DNA from: Ancylostoma caninum
Taxonomy: Eukaryota; Nematoda; Chromadorea; Rhabditida; Ancylostomatidae
DNA length: 64,000 nt
NCBI GenBank assembly: GCA_037903475.1
Contig: JBAJFG010000140.1
Span: 1,736,001 to 1,800,000 of the forward strand
Direction: 5' to 3'
Part shown: positions 52,801 through 64,000 of the stretch, in pieces
Numbering within the stretch: position 1 is the stretch's first letter
How the letters are laid out: every line of letters begins with the position of its first letter
The notes under the pieces: model-generated
Told to the model about the DNA's origin: nothing
What the model saw: the letters and a program-made list of their open reading frames with translations, nothing else
The model's database searches: none
Made by a program: the position numbers and the translations under genes

Positions 52801-54421
52801 TTTCATATATGATCTTGAAGGAGGGTGGATTTAAGTGAACTTCGTTGTCTTTAAGACGACTGAAATGAAGTAAAATTGGATCCATTGAATGCAGCGGTCA
52901 ATATGGGACCGTTCAATTTTCATTTTCCTTTCAATTTCATTCTTCTTTAAGTCATTCATTTTACGGGACACAGAGGATGCAGCGCTTTCAGGCAAAATGT
53001 GCATGTTCAATGAATATTCATGGAATGACGGAGATCACTGACGAACAGCTGTTGAAGCTTCGAGCCAAGACACTTTTTGTAGCAAGTCATCGGATCACTT
53101 CGCAGGCCGTGAATCAAATTATCTGGGTATGTTCATATTCCGTTTTGTCTAAAAAGATTCCTTCAATTGATTGTCTTCCGTCAAACTTTAAATACCCTTA
53201 CCCGGATCTCCTTCATTGAACTCTTTAAATTTTAAGGGCTGATTTAAACTCTGGAAAAGAGCCCAATGATTTATCAGATACAAAGTTCAGATGCAGGTAT
53301 ATTCTGGTGATGGGTAGTATCCTTCTTCATCCTTTTCGACTTTGCTACGTGCTGGTTACCGGTGGGAACTGCGGCAACGACGCAAAACTTATCCTCCAAA
53401 ATCAATAGCTATCAGAACTGATGACACCAGGGGACGACGACACAGGGTGCTATACTTCAAGCAGTATAGGAGCTGCCTTAATTTTTTTTCGGATAAGAAT
53501 CCACATTTATTTTTGGGGATGAATCTGATAGAAGCGCACCGCCTTAAAGGCAGTGTCTCACCTCACTATCACCGGCCGAGAATTTGGCCAAATTCTCGGC
53601 CGGTGATATTGAGGTTAGGTTGGTCCCTCAAAAACGGTTTTCGACGGTTTGATCAGAAATCATGTACATTATTGGACTCAGCGTGTCGAGTAGGTCCGGA
53701 TTCTGTTAGCACCCCAGAATCGAAAATGAGGTGAGACACTGCCTTTAAAATGGGGTGAGTTCCAAAAGGAAAATGTTTACTTCGAAGGTAGATAACAAGA
53801 ATATGGATGCTCAGGTTGTACGTAGATCTTTATCCATTCTGAATTTTGCAGAAAAATCTTCTCCTTTTTTTGACTTTCACCCTTCTTTTTCCTAACAAAA
53901 ATTTCTTCCTTCTGATCTGTCTACTGGATTTCAGTCGTTCATATTTCAGCAATGGTATGAGGGAGAGCGCAGGATATGCCAGATGTTCTTTGACGGAACA
54001 AAGGATCTATCTGAGGAGATCATCCTATCAGGCTTTGAATTAGACGACTTCTGCAGCCCTGAGGAGCTTCTTGAGATGTGCGTTTCATCTCGTATAACTC
54101 CATTGCTTGGTAGAATTTCTGTTTTTCTCTGAGATATGAAGGGGCTGCACCTTGTGCAACTCCCCCTGAAAAGTGGGATCTCCGACTTTTTTTGGATTTT
54201 TTCTCGGAAGAGAGGATCATTTCTCAACTATTATATGACATACTGGTGTCACAAATTTATTTAATCGATCATTTTTTGTTTGCAGAGTCTCCGAAATGTC
54301 TCAATGGAGAGTGCGTGAGTTATCCCGTCCCTGGGTTGGACTACGAAGCAAAGCTGGCTTAGTGATCATGGTCAAAGTGGGAAGGCACTCCTGTAGCCTG
54401 CTCAACTTGGATTTGAAGTGA
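49804..54421 (+). CDS. F-box protein with FBA_2/FTH-like C-terminal region
   Basis: F-box proteins recruit substrates to SCF ubiquitin ligases. Nematodes have large, fast-evolving families that pair an N-terminal F-box with an FBA_2 or FTH/DUF38 region. Six exons agree in phase and give 359 aa: 49804-50099, 50318-50453, 52001-52216, 52974-53126, 53935-54077 (or from 53950), 54286-54421. The F-box is at about 24-65 (WNKLPLELKFEILQYLSLPT, then FMFLSKDCLHVV). The C-terminal half has the FBA_2 rhythm: ITDEQLLKLRAKTLFV, ITSQAVNQIIW, QQWYEGERR, then a basic final segment (VRELSRPWVGLRSKAGLVIM). The start is the first ATG of the open frame. Introns 2 (1.5 kb) and 4 (0.8 kb) carry inverted-repeat elements. 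Substrates cannot be inferred. The weakest point is the exon 5 acceptor, where two in-frame choices exist. Confidence 0.8.
50672..50735. repeat. Perfect 25-bp hairpin in F-box intron 2
   Basis: AGCTGGAGTTACCAATTCAT then TACAG is mirrored exactly after a 14-base loop. The right arm is followed by a further direct copy of GAATTGGTAACTCCAG. Confidence 0.8.
50876..51192. mobile_element. 317-bp mariner-type miniature element
   Basis: The ends TCAGGTTGGTGCGAAATTAA then TTGCCG and, mirrored, CGGCAATTAATTTCACACCA then ACCTGA differ at a single base. TA is at 50874-50875 and 51193-51194. AGGTTGGTG is the classic mariner terminal sequence. The interior is non-coding. It sits in intron 2 of the F-box gene. 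Confidence 0.85.
51312..51446. mobile_element. Small inverted-repeat element in F-box intron 2
   Basis: CTGCATACATTAGCGTCCAA then TGTTGGGACAT on the left is mirrored by ATGTCTCAACATTGGAGAC and TTATACGGTGCAG on the right, around AT-rich ATTCGAATA words. Confidence 0.6.
53544..53748. mobile_element. 205-bp complete TTAA-flanked element in F-box intron 4
   Basis: The ends TTAAAGGCAGTGTCTCACCT and AGGTGAGACACTGCCTTTAA are exact inverted repeats. Its outer 20 bases match the ends of the fold-back element at 10331-11645, so both probably use the same transposase. A second internal palindrome (CACCGGCCGAGAATTT / AAATTCTCGGCCGGTG) is nested near the left end. Confidence 0.8.
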
Positions 54422-57400
54422 ATGTTCCTCTGGACACTAGATTACCAGCGATAAAAGGACGTCTCTGCTCACTTCTATCATATCAGAAGCCACCGCCATA
54501 ATGTTCTGTTGGTCAACTGCCGTGCTGCAGCGTTGTATCATAGCTTTTCCTAGGTTGTGACTTGAACACCTTGTTGATTGACCACGAATGCCTTGATATT
54601 TCCCGAAATTTCACTGGACATAGGTGATAGCTACCAATAGCAGTTGTAGGAATCTTTCTGCAGTGGACGCGAACGAAAAGATGAACATTTTAATTCAGAA
54701 CGAAAAACGACAAGCAATTTATGTAATTTTCTACCAGGTAGAAGCGAAAAATTAGATACACTTTGGTTGTACATTAGGCAACTTTCAGCGCTTTTTGTTT
54801 ATTCTATTTATTTAGTCTTTTTTACACTGTTTTCCTTTCAACATTCTTCTTGAGAATGGCTCACTTTTGAGTATAAATCTGGTTCCTAATGAATTCCTTT
54901 TGAAACTCTCCTCTTCCCACACTCTCATCGTTTTCCGTTAATCGACGACTGCTAGTAAAACTTCTCGAATTTTTCACTTAATCTCTGACGTGATTATGGT
55001 CTTTTTATTGTAGTCTCATTGTTTTTTTTTATTTGGTGCGCTTTTTATTTGACTGAGAAAAAAAAATAAATTAGTTAGGTACACATTTGATGTGTTAATT
55101 GTATGGAAAACCATAGCAAAGTTAACAGAGTTATAGTCTGTTCCAAACGCTGCAATAGTTGAGTAACCGTGCGGATGCCTGCTTTCCCCTCGTTCCTCTC
55201 TAATTGGTGCACTCTTTCTCGCGTTCTTTTCCTCTCTGCTGTCTTCCCAACTATCGTACATGGTGAAACGCACTCTATATCTAAATAGAGTCGTTAACGC
55301 AGTCTCTCCAGGCTGTGATAATTTTTATTTCCACGACCTTTTCCTTGTTTTTTTTTTCGAAAATGTATGATCAAATGAGTAGCTTAGACCCTTCCAGCTC
55401 GGTCTTTATCGTTCACATCTCTTTCTTCTCATCATAATTTGATATGATAGTGATGGCATCGATTTTCTAAAGTATGTGGGTGCTCATGTATGGCAGATTG
55501 TGACGACATCGTGCTGTACGAAGTCGTGCTGTTGTTGTCGCCGGCTGCAGATGAACACCGCGTCAAACGTGTTCTTCATGTAAACATGGTTCTCTTTTAA
55601 CGTATTTTCCGTGGCGCCGACGGATGGTAAGAGATGTCAGCCGAAGAAGGATGCGATGGACGTTGTAATAACATCGGCACATCATCAGTCGCGACTGGTT
55701 TTCGTGTGGTGCAAGTTCTCAACAGAAAGAACTCACACACCTACCATCAAACACTGTCACACTTATTAACTTACGTGTGCCGCACGTCGTCGTCTTTATT
55801 TATGAGTTTAGCTCATCAACGAGAAACCGTTTCCTGCCTCTTTACCCTCTACCAATGTTGGAGGATGTCATTATACTCATTTCTGCATTAATGTTGAGGA
55901 TTTGTGTTCCATGGCTCTTCCCATACATGGATCTGACTAATGTACGTGAGCAGAAAAAAATAGTGATTCTAAGCAGGGTTCGAATACTTAAATATTCGGA
56001 GAATTGTAAACTCGAGAGCTTTTCCATTATTTTCTAGAAGGACAGAGAACTCTGTTTTCGTTCGAAGTCGAATAATCATTCAAAGTTCTGTTCTGATATG
56101 TTATTGGATCTGAAAAGTAGCAGAAGATTTTTCTTGAAATCCCTCAGTTAGCTGTTAAGTGCAGACTGTTTCAGCATTACTAGCGTTAACAATAATTACG
56201 ACACACTGTTTCCGTCCGCTTAATGAATAAATAAATGAATAACTAAATAAATAAATAAGTCAAAACCGGTCAAATAAGGTTTCTTTAAGTATTGACAGTA
56301 AGGTATTCAAAAAAAATGAAACACCAAAGCGATTCCTATGCTGGCGAACATAAAGCCTAGGTAGCTGTTCCTTGAAAAGAACTCTTCAAAGGAAACTTTG
56401 CTTTACTGAAGATCTCTATTACATTTTTTGGAAGAAACGATCTCATTTTTCTCGTGTCGTTGTTTAATTTGTTCCACGCCTTTCCCTTCACGCCTTGTGT
56501 GTTTTCACTCATGAAGGAATGTTTCTCTCTAAAACTTGTTTATCTAAAAGAGAGTAGCTATTTTTCACTTGTTTGTTGGCACTGAGGTTTCAATTTACTC
56601 TCAGCTGTAGTATACATATATCACTATGTAGCGAGCGACAAAGGTAGAAACTAGGTGATCCTACAAAAGTTACTAAAGCAAATTCTCATTTTGTATTTAA
56701 ACTCGTTATGTCTTTACTGTAGTCCAAGAAAACTCGCTGACAAACTTCCCAATGCGATCTGTCACTGACACGAAAATTAATCATAAACTCGTATTTCTTG
56801 GAGCATTCTTTGATCTGATTTTCGATTTTTCCTGCATTTCTTTGAATTTTTATCCGGATGATCGTAGAAGTTCTCGTCTATCATCATTAAGTGCAGCGGA
56901 TTCGCCACGATTGTAACGCTCTTCTGATGAAATTTGTGCTCATATTGCCGCTTACTATGTCCTTGCCTTACTCGTCTGCCAATCTCAGCTGTAGTGCACC
57001 GACACGAGCCCGTAAAAAGGTCGTGTTTACAGTGTAGTATAGCCTAAAAGCGGATGGGTCCAGCAGGTTTGTGAAAAAATTTTGATATCTATTCTACGCG
57101 TCTCGTACTACGCCCATTCTTTGAATTTACATTTTCATTGTTGGTTTTTTTTTTGAATTTGAGTCCGTCTATCCAAAGGTTCAGAACCGAACCTGGGTAG
57201 GAATCTCTGAATAACATCTGGCTATCCTTAACAGATCGTACCGCTGTGACAGTGTGAACAACAACGCATCAAAGAACTCGTTGTTTGCCCACCAAGGTGT
57301 ATAAATACGCCTGGTTTTGCTCAGGAACTGCTGCTCTTTGGTGGGGTTACCACCCGAATGTGTAAGCTATTTTTCAGTTTCTTTCTGGTTTTTCACCGCT

Positions 57401-57844
57401 ATCGCGCCACGGTTTTCTATTTTTCTTGTTTTCGGGGCTGTGGCCCTTTTCTGCCGGTTCTTTGAAGGTATTTCAGCCAAAATGTGACAATACTGTGAAA
57501 AGTTCAAGTTTTTGAAGCGATTCGAGATGACATAATGGTTTCTACTTGAAATTTTTTGTTGCATTGGCTGATGAAACCAATCAGAGATTGGCGAACAGCT
57601 GACGAATGGGCGAGTTCTGTGAAATGAGTGACTCAGTAGGTGCAGAAAAACGTGGTGACTGTATTGTTAACATAACTAGACTGGTTGTAAACATAAATGT
57701 GGGACCTGGTCTCGTCTAGAGTTCAGGATGTGAGACCATATTTTGGGAGCGATAAGGCCAAAGGATTAAAAGCTGCCTTAGGGAATTTATTTATTTTTTA
57801 TACACATCGTGGAAAGTCACAATGTAACCCTTCGCAATATATAT
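54422..57844. other. Intergenic stretch after the F-box gene
   Basis: No supported gene. Plus-strand frames at 55634-55891 and 55777-56037 (hydrophobic, DVIILISALMLRICVPWL) could hide a membrane-protein exon but lack splice proof. An AATA/TAAA simple repeat is at about 56224-56260. Confidence 0.3.
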
Positions 57845-58257
57845 TAAAGGCAAGGATCCATTTGATTCAACTGTTGGAGATATAGACATGTCCTAGACCT
57901 TCTCGCCATTTTGATCCCTGGGATGTACATCAACAGGCATAGAAGCGACGAAAACCCCGTTTTTGAAAGGCTCGAGCTGGTTAAAAATTTGGAGCACGGA
58001 GGCGGATCGCTCCTAGGTGTGCTGGCTGCCTGCCACGGCTGCCGCGTTGGTCAACGAGTCTTGGCGCGTTCAATCGATAAGATCAGCGGCTTCATACGTC
58101 AACTCGGGTTAGCAAACTGTTACATACCCCGTTCCGGAAGACGGGTTTAAGGCGGTATCGAGACACTTTACCTATATCGCTGCATTCAGCGTGTCAAGGA
58201 GATGCAGAATCTGCAATTACCTCAACTACGAATGTGAGGTGGGCCCCTGCCTTTGAG
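57845..58257. mobile_element. Degenerate relative of the TTAAAGGCAGTGTC family
   Basis: TTAAAGGCAAGGA at the left and GTGGGCCCCTGCCTTTGA at the right resemble the family ends. The right part CATTCAGCGTGTCAAGGAGA matches the segment next to the right end of 53544-53748. The open frame inside (57911-58150) is attributed to the element. Confidence 0.4.
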
Positions 58258-60002
58258 AAAGGACCATAGAAGGGTTAATGGAGGCTTAAAAGAATAATAA
58301 GGTTATAGATTTAAATTGCGGTCTGCGTGAATCTACCAACCGTATCGACCCTGGCTGCTGCTCCCACTAACAGAGTGGGTTACACTGTGCCTGGAAGGTC
58401 TCTTAAACCTGACTACTTCAAGGATGATGGGTTCAAGTGAGACGATATCTAGGCCTCGCATCTGAAGGTTCCTCGCAGCTCATCTTATCATAACATCTTT
58501 CTTGCTCCACGCACCACTTCATAAGAACAGGGTCAAATAATCAATTCAGAGCTTCAAAACCCTCCAAAAACCCTTCTATAGCTCAATGACAAGCCAATGA
58601 ACATGTACATACATGAGCATATTTCTGTTATGTTTCGTTCAAATTCGCCGTGTAGTAAAACGGTTGCAGGACATATTCCTGAGTACTGAGATGCCATGGC
58701 TATAATAATGCAATGAGGAAAATGTCAGAATGTGACGCAAGACACTTTCTGGAACCGTCGAACATTAACTAATGCAGCTTAAGAAAAGACAGTTTTTTAA
58801 TCCTGCTGATTTTCAATCAAGTGCCTCATTGAAAGGTTGGAAAAAATAGGAGTGATTGTTTGTTTTTCCTTGAAGAATTTTTTGGCAAATGTGGAACGAC
58901 TTTAGCCATACAGACAGCGAAAATATTTTCGTGCTTTTCATTCGTACAAAAGGAATGTGAATTTTGAATAGTTGACTGCAGTAGATTCTAGGCCTGGTGA
59001 TGTCACATCCTTAACATACGTGGATCCTTACAAAAATTTACAAAATTTTATAACATGTCGAGGTGATAACAGGACAAATGACCCCCATTCCCACGAAAGA
59101 ACTATTTCCACAGGATGACACGAAAGAACTACTTCCACAGGATGACTTCGGAGACAGGACTAATCGCTTATGATTGTGGAGATAATTTCCTTTACGTCCT
59201 ACCCCTTAATATGAAACTGTGCCTCACCTCGGAATTAGCGTCTATGAATGTCGCAACCCTCATCCTTCCCCCCAAGCAAGCACATTGTTTTATTTTTATG
59301 TATTTGTTAATGCAACTACAATACATACCATGGCCACTTGCGATAGTAGCAAACCCTGCCGTATTTGCTACCGCTACTGATGGCTCATGACATACATATT
59401 TGATCCGCGACGACACTATCAGTCCCGTGATTATCCAGTGGTGGAATTCAGAACGTTCCAGAGAAATGTTTATCTAGGTTACCCGCTCCTTCAGGATAAC
59501 ACAAATTTCTTTAACAAAATGTGATCTATTAAAATCTAACAAAATCATGTTATCTATCACTGCTTATCATCGCCGACCAAGGTAAATTTGCTCGAAGAAA
59601 TTACGGATTTTTGCCAAGAGAAACCGTCCACTAAAAAATAAAGCGATTGAGTCACAGCTTTCAATCCCTACACAGGTAAAATGGATATCTTATAGGCATA
59701 TCAAAGATCTTATAGGCATATCGTCACCTTAATCTCCAGCCTGAGTTAGTGAGCTTGTTTTATTTCATTCCGAGAATTTCTATAACCGACACTCTCTTGG
59801 TAGCTTATCTTTCTTTTCCTGCTCGATGATTTCTTTTTCTTTTCTTTTTTCTTCTTTATTATTTCGTATTCTGTGTTGTTTTAGGCGGAGCTCCGTACTT
59901 AGTTGAAACATCTCCTTGTTTTCCAAAAACTTTCGTAACTACCTGACCTATGTCGAACATATCCCAAGTTCCACTGTTTGCACCTTTCTCTGGTTTTCAT
60001 TT
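58258..60002. other. Region upstream of the Kunitz gene
   Basis: No supported gene. A 27-bp tandem duplication (CACGAAAGAACTATTTCCAC type) is at about 59093-59146 and a shorter one (ATCTTATAGGCATATC) at about 59687-59723. A pyrimidine-rich tract at 59820-59860 precedes the gene. Confidence 0.3.
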
Positions 60003-60008
60003 ACAGGA
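59996..60008 (+). promoter_or_regulatory. Likely spliced-leader acceptor of the Kunitz gene
   Basis: TTTTCATTTACAG ends two bases before the ATG at 60009. Confidence 0.5.
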
Positions 60009-62539
60009 ATGTTGCTGTTGCTAGTACTTTGTTCCCTGGCGTTCGCCCAGAAGGAATGTTTACAGGGTTGGTAGTTGATCAGATGATATTTTGCCAATCA
60101 ATCAACACAAGTCTAAGTGTTCAACAAAAACGAAAGCAGCGAAACCAGTTCTTTCTAGGCAGAGACAAGGGCGAAAGTTGTGGTGAACCCAGTGGTCAAC
60201 GATTTTTCTTCGATGAACACACGAAAAGATGTCAACCGTTTTACTATAAGGTAGATGCAAGTTATCTTCCTTTTCCTCTTTTTATTCGGGCCCTTAGATG
60301 TTGTAAAAGATGATGGTTATCCATTTTTACGAAATAAGAAATATCTGAAAAGAATTTCTGTCCTTTCTGAGTACAGTATATACTCCTGATAAGAAAAGTG
60401 CAAGTGCATGGCCATCTACCAGTAGTGAATTACTGTGCACTTTATTCGAAGTTCAGAAATAAGGAGACATCGCTAACGAGACGGTTTCAGGGCTGCGGTG
60501 GCAACGGTAACAATTTCAAGACTCGTGAAGAATGCCAGAAGAAATGCTCTGATGTGAAGGGAGGTGCTGCCACCGCTATAGATGGTAAGCTTACATTGTT
60601 ATTTGGTTTTTATACCTTGTCCTCTTCATCCGGAGGTTTCCTGAAACGCTTTATTTATCAACCAGTCTGATCTCCATCAGCTGATGTGTACCCTTACGCC
60701 AAAAACAGGGGGATCAGTCATTATTGCACAGCTGAAACGAGGCCGCGCCGCATCACTTACGCGGCACGGCAGACCAGCTATGCGCTGTGCTTCTGTGTTT
60801 CAAGAGCACAATCGGGACTACTGTTTTGACTGTTTCTTTAAGCACTAGTCCCTTTCTGTCTGTGTATTCGATGAGCATTAATCGCGATCTCGCGAACCAC
60901 AGCTCGTAAATGGCCTGCCGCTTCGCGTAGCTGATGAGGCGCTGCTCCGTTTTCCGGTATGCAGTAATAGTTGATGTCCCTGTGAATGTTTTAAATGAAC
61001 ATATGAGCTGATCTTGATATTTCCACGCTGTCACCCTTCTCTTATGTGGACATTATTACAAGAAGCAGGAATTCTTCAATTCACCAATTTTGTACATCTT
61101 TCTCATTAGAATCATAGTGAACCTGTGACATTTCGCAATTCCAGCCGTTTGCAAATCTGGTGCTTACGCTGCTGGAGCGACGTCATTGGCGAAACCACTG
61201 TCGTGCTCGGAATGCCCGAAAGGGTACCAGTGTGAGGGTGAGATCTGCTGTCCCAAGAAAGGTGAGCCTTGTATAGTTAGTAAGGGAAATCATAGAAAGA
61301 TTTTCATTTCAAGGATTTCCGAATGCTGTTGCCGTGTTCCCTTTCATATATAATATTACACCACAATTTCGTACTTTTATCAAAGCGCACTTTGTAGTAC
61401 CTACATATGTTACGTAAACACTTTATTCTACCTAACTATTCCTTATTCAATATTACTTCTCATATTATATCCTAAAAATAGAGGCCGAAATCATGAAAGA
61501 AAACTTGAATGGGGAAGCAAGCAAGTAAAAATCTTTTTCAGTCTATCACATGAGTACTTCGTCACAAGTAGTCATTAATTTGATTCGCTTTTCTTCTTCA
61601 CTTTAATATGACTATGCTGATAAAAACTAATGGAATGAAGCACTTTTGAATATCCATGACAGGCTTTACAGTGGTATTAGGATAGGATAGCACATATGCA
61701 AGTAGTTCACTCTGTTTTGAAGTGATATAAAACAGAAAAAGCATTGAACACCGATGAATAGGTAATACCATGTAGATAGTATTGTTGTATTGTTTCTCAG
61801 CATCGAGTTTGTTTTCACTTTTTTTGCTTACACTTGTGTTTTTGCTTTTAATTTATGAACCAATTCTGTTAAGAGTACCTATGCAACCTGCAATATGACG
61901 CTGGAAAATTCGGTGACCAAGGATCGCATCGGCCTAGGTCAGTTGTCCTACTTGTTTACCTTCTTCGGCAGATACCTTCTGTTCTCGACAACAGGTTTCT
62001 TACCTTGGTTGGAAAAAACCCTGATAAAAATAGATGGTCCGACGACCGTATACATGGTTGCCAATGAATAACAACGGTGAAAACAACACAAAGAATGATC
62101 ACCCACTTGTTGAGATTCTGCGGTGAAAGGTAACGTCATTGAGGAGACCCACACAGCGATGCACCACTTTACCACCCACTTTACCATCAATAAACGGCAC
62201 CAGATGCCTCGATTTCCAGTATTTACCACGGTATTTGGTGCAATTTCAAGATTATTCATGAAGTTCGAGACTTCACACGCTCCAGAAAAGGCCAGCCTAA
62301 AATTTCTGTGGCTGCCGCATCCAAAGGTTCCTAAAGTTTCAAGCTAGTTGTAGTCACAGCCTGAAATTGCTGCTTTTGCCGAGAAAAATGCCTGTTTTTT
62401 TTTTTCAAAAATTCGCCATTTCAGATACTTCTACAGCAAAAGCTTCAAGAACTGCATGCTGTTCACCTACTACGGACGAGATGGCAACGCTAACAATTTC
62501 GAGACTTACAACGAATGCAAAGCGATGTGCATGTCTTAG
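60009..62539 (+). CDS. Secreted Kunitz / cysteine-rich / Kunitz-like protein
   Basis: Six exons agree in phase and give 179 aa: 60009-60066, 60159-60250, 60491-60584, 61145-61261, 61874-61937, 62425-62539. Residues 1-13 are a signal peptide (MLLLLVLCSLAFA, likely cut before Q14). Kunitz domain 1 spans C17-C69 with all six cysteines (17, 27, 44, 52, 65, 69) and the CGGNGNNF core; the residue after the second cysteine is Gly, so trypsin-type inhibition is not expected. Residues 84-117 hold six cysteines in a lustrin-like pattern (CSECPKGYQCEGEICC). Domain 2 (C124-C177) keeps YFYSKSFKNC, YYGRDGNANNFETYNEC and C1, C3, C5, C6, but C2 is absent and C4 is Arg160, so the pair equal to BPTI C14-C38 is lost. 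The first cysteine comes from the signal-peptide exon, which supports that small first intron. A polyadenylation signal follows at 62576. Roles in nematodes range from cuticle to host-directed inhibitors; none can be assigned here. Confidence 0.88.
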
Positions 62540-62575
62540 AATATCTAGTTTAGTTTTCTTATTGAGTGTACATAA

Positions 62576-62581
62576 AATAAA
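62576..62581 (+). terminator. Polyadenylation signal of the Kunitz gene
   Basis: AATAAA lies 37 bases beyond the stop codon. Confidence 0.7.
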
Positions 62582-63500
62582 GATAACTAGATCGGCAAGT
62601 TTATTATTGTAAGCAATAGACAATATGCGTAAAGATTCTTCGCTACAAACGAGAAAACACACCACTAATGAGAAACGAATAGTTGTAGGTACAGGAAGAC
62701 ATTGAGTGTGGATCGCACTGATCACATGTTGAACGGCGGCGGAATATGCTGGAATTGCATCTGAAATTGGGAAGCTCTGAGATCACATAAAAGTTCCTCT
62801 GAAATTGATGTTGTATTTTCTCCAGCTACTGTTGAGCTGAGCTACATATGTATCGAGATAGAAGAAAAAGACACAGGCTCCTTTTTTTGCTTTGTCGCGT
62901 TCAGTAAAATAATTACCATGAAAGGTAATCCAATTGCTCTTTTCCTTTCCTGACAAGGGCATCACTGGCAAAACTTCACTTTTTTATCTTATCCAGTAGC
63001 AAATGATGCAAAAAAGTTTTAGTACCATGTTGGATTACAGTTGAGATTAATCAAGGACTGCCGCTATTTGATGAAGTAAATGGCTCCGATATTTTTCCTA
63101 GTTAGTGAGTTCCTGGGATATATATTAATTTCTTTTCTTTTTTTTCTTTTTTTTTTCTTAATTTCGCATTCAGTACCTATGTTTTTCGGGACTGTTCAGT
63201 TTTCGTTTCGTGAATAACTCTTTAAAGGAAACCAAACATAAAATTAGGTTTCCTCCCTCACCACCACACTGCATTCAAAAATATACCGAGGAATGTCAGC
63301 GTAAATTTTGCAAGCCGCTAAATATCACTAGTTTCCACAGGGGCCACTGATAATAGTCCTCATTTCTTCCTCATTAAATTCAAGTGAATCACAGATTATC
63401 GGGACATTCCAGGACATTCTCTTATTAAAATTGCGGATATTCTGGGTAAATCAAAACTGCAACTCAATCTACATGCGAGTTATTCTCATTTTTCTGCTAT
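62582..63500. other. Stretch without a supported gene
   Basis: AT-rich sequence with a long pyrimidine-rich tract at about 63130-63160. Nothing is recognised. Confidence 0.3.
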
Positions 63501-63519
63501 TTTTTAACCTACAGAAAGC

Positions 63520-64000
63520 CTACCGCACTGACAGTTCCATACCGAGCGCTACTGTGAAAGTTTCAGGCCAGGAAAAAAAGATGAAAAGCAGGTCAGCAAA
63601 CCCTGCACAAATAACCATTCGCTGCTTGCTCTTTGCAGCTGTTAAGAGATCCCCGAAGGGTAATCATTACTAGTGATCCCGCTAAAGCCGAAGTGCTTGC
63701 AGACGTTTTTGCTCAGTCCTTTTCTAGTGAGTCTGTGAATACCCATACACATTTTTCTAGGTTATTTCCTTCCATGACCGATTCGATATGGTTTCACAGT
63801 GATGAAATCTACTCTCTGCTTGTCAAGTGGCCAGCTGGATTTTCGCTTACTCCTGACCTCATCCCGCTATCCTTCATTAAAAAGGTGGCATGTTTAATCG
63901 CTAGACCGCTCGAATATATCTACAATCTTAGTTTCATGAACGCTGAAGTGCCAGCAAGATGGAAACTTTCGTTTGTTACTCCCATACCAAAGAAGCCTCC
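63520..64000 (+). pseudogene. Non-LTR retrotransposon reverse transcriptase fragment (runs off the window)
   Basis: From about 63669 the frame reads TSDPAKAEVLADVFAQSFSS, then PDLIPLSFIKKVACLIARPL, EYIYNLSFMNAEVPARWKLS and FVTPIPKKP at the edge. This is the start of a LINE-type reverse transcriptase domain (the pattern PD-IP---K, then I--PL---N-S---VP--WK---V-PI-KK is shared by CR1-like and related clades). The preceding part (SPKGNHY) lies in another frame, so there is a frameshift near 63668. The usual Gly before Pro-Asp is Ser-Leu-Thr here, another sign of decay or divergence. The clade cannot be decided without the rest. Confidence 0.75.

Noticed and set aside
1..64000. CRISPR arrays, operons with ribosome binding sites, rRNA genes
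   Set aside because: None was seen, and the intron-rich genes show that this is animal nuclear DNA where the prokaryotic features are not expected.

Overview
The window looks like genomic DNA of a parasitic nematode, most likely a strongylid (hookworm-type). The evidence is AT-rich DNA, many short introns closed by TTTCAG-type acceptors, acceptor sites lying just before start codons (typical of spliced-leader trans-splicing), nematode F-box and Kunitz proteins, and a dense load of small inverted-repeat transposons. Species cannot be settled from sequence alone.

Four genes on the plus strand could be assembled. A 29-exon chromatin-remodelling gene of the ACF1/BAZ1A type runs 15837-23466; every splice phase agrees, giving 1267 aa with WAC, DDT, WHIM, PHD, an AT-hook-like patch and a weak bromodomain-like C-terminus. 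A DENND6-type Rab exchange factor runs 41260-46522; its conserved exons agree in phase except at one break near 44870-44903. A six-exon F-box/FBA_2-like gene runs 49804-54421 (359 aa). A six-exon secreted gene runs 60009-62539 (179 aa): Kunitz domain, cysteine-rich linker, then a second Kunitz-like domain without the C14-C38 disulfide.

The left end (about 0.3-3.1 kb, minus strand) holds a threonine-rich exon and a terminal exon with a membrane segment, probably one mucin-like type I membrane protein. Further partial or weak coding exons lie at 5.7, 6.4, 10.0-12.0, 31.0 and 39.1 kb. The right edge enters a decayed non-LTR reverse transcriptase.

The rest is accessory DNA: two large fold-back elements (6785-8851, carrying a tRNA-like unit in each arm, and 10331-11645), a 906-bp TA-flanked element enclosing a broken exon (26901-27806), a mariner transposase relic (about 4.9-5.1 kb), and several families of miniature inverted-repeat elements, some inside introns of the DENND6 and F-box genes. 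The ACF1-like gene has short introns with little repeat content. All exon models come from reading frames, splice consensus and phase; family names are from memory of the families, not from searches.
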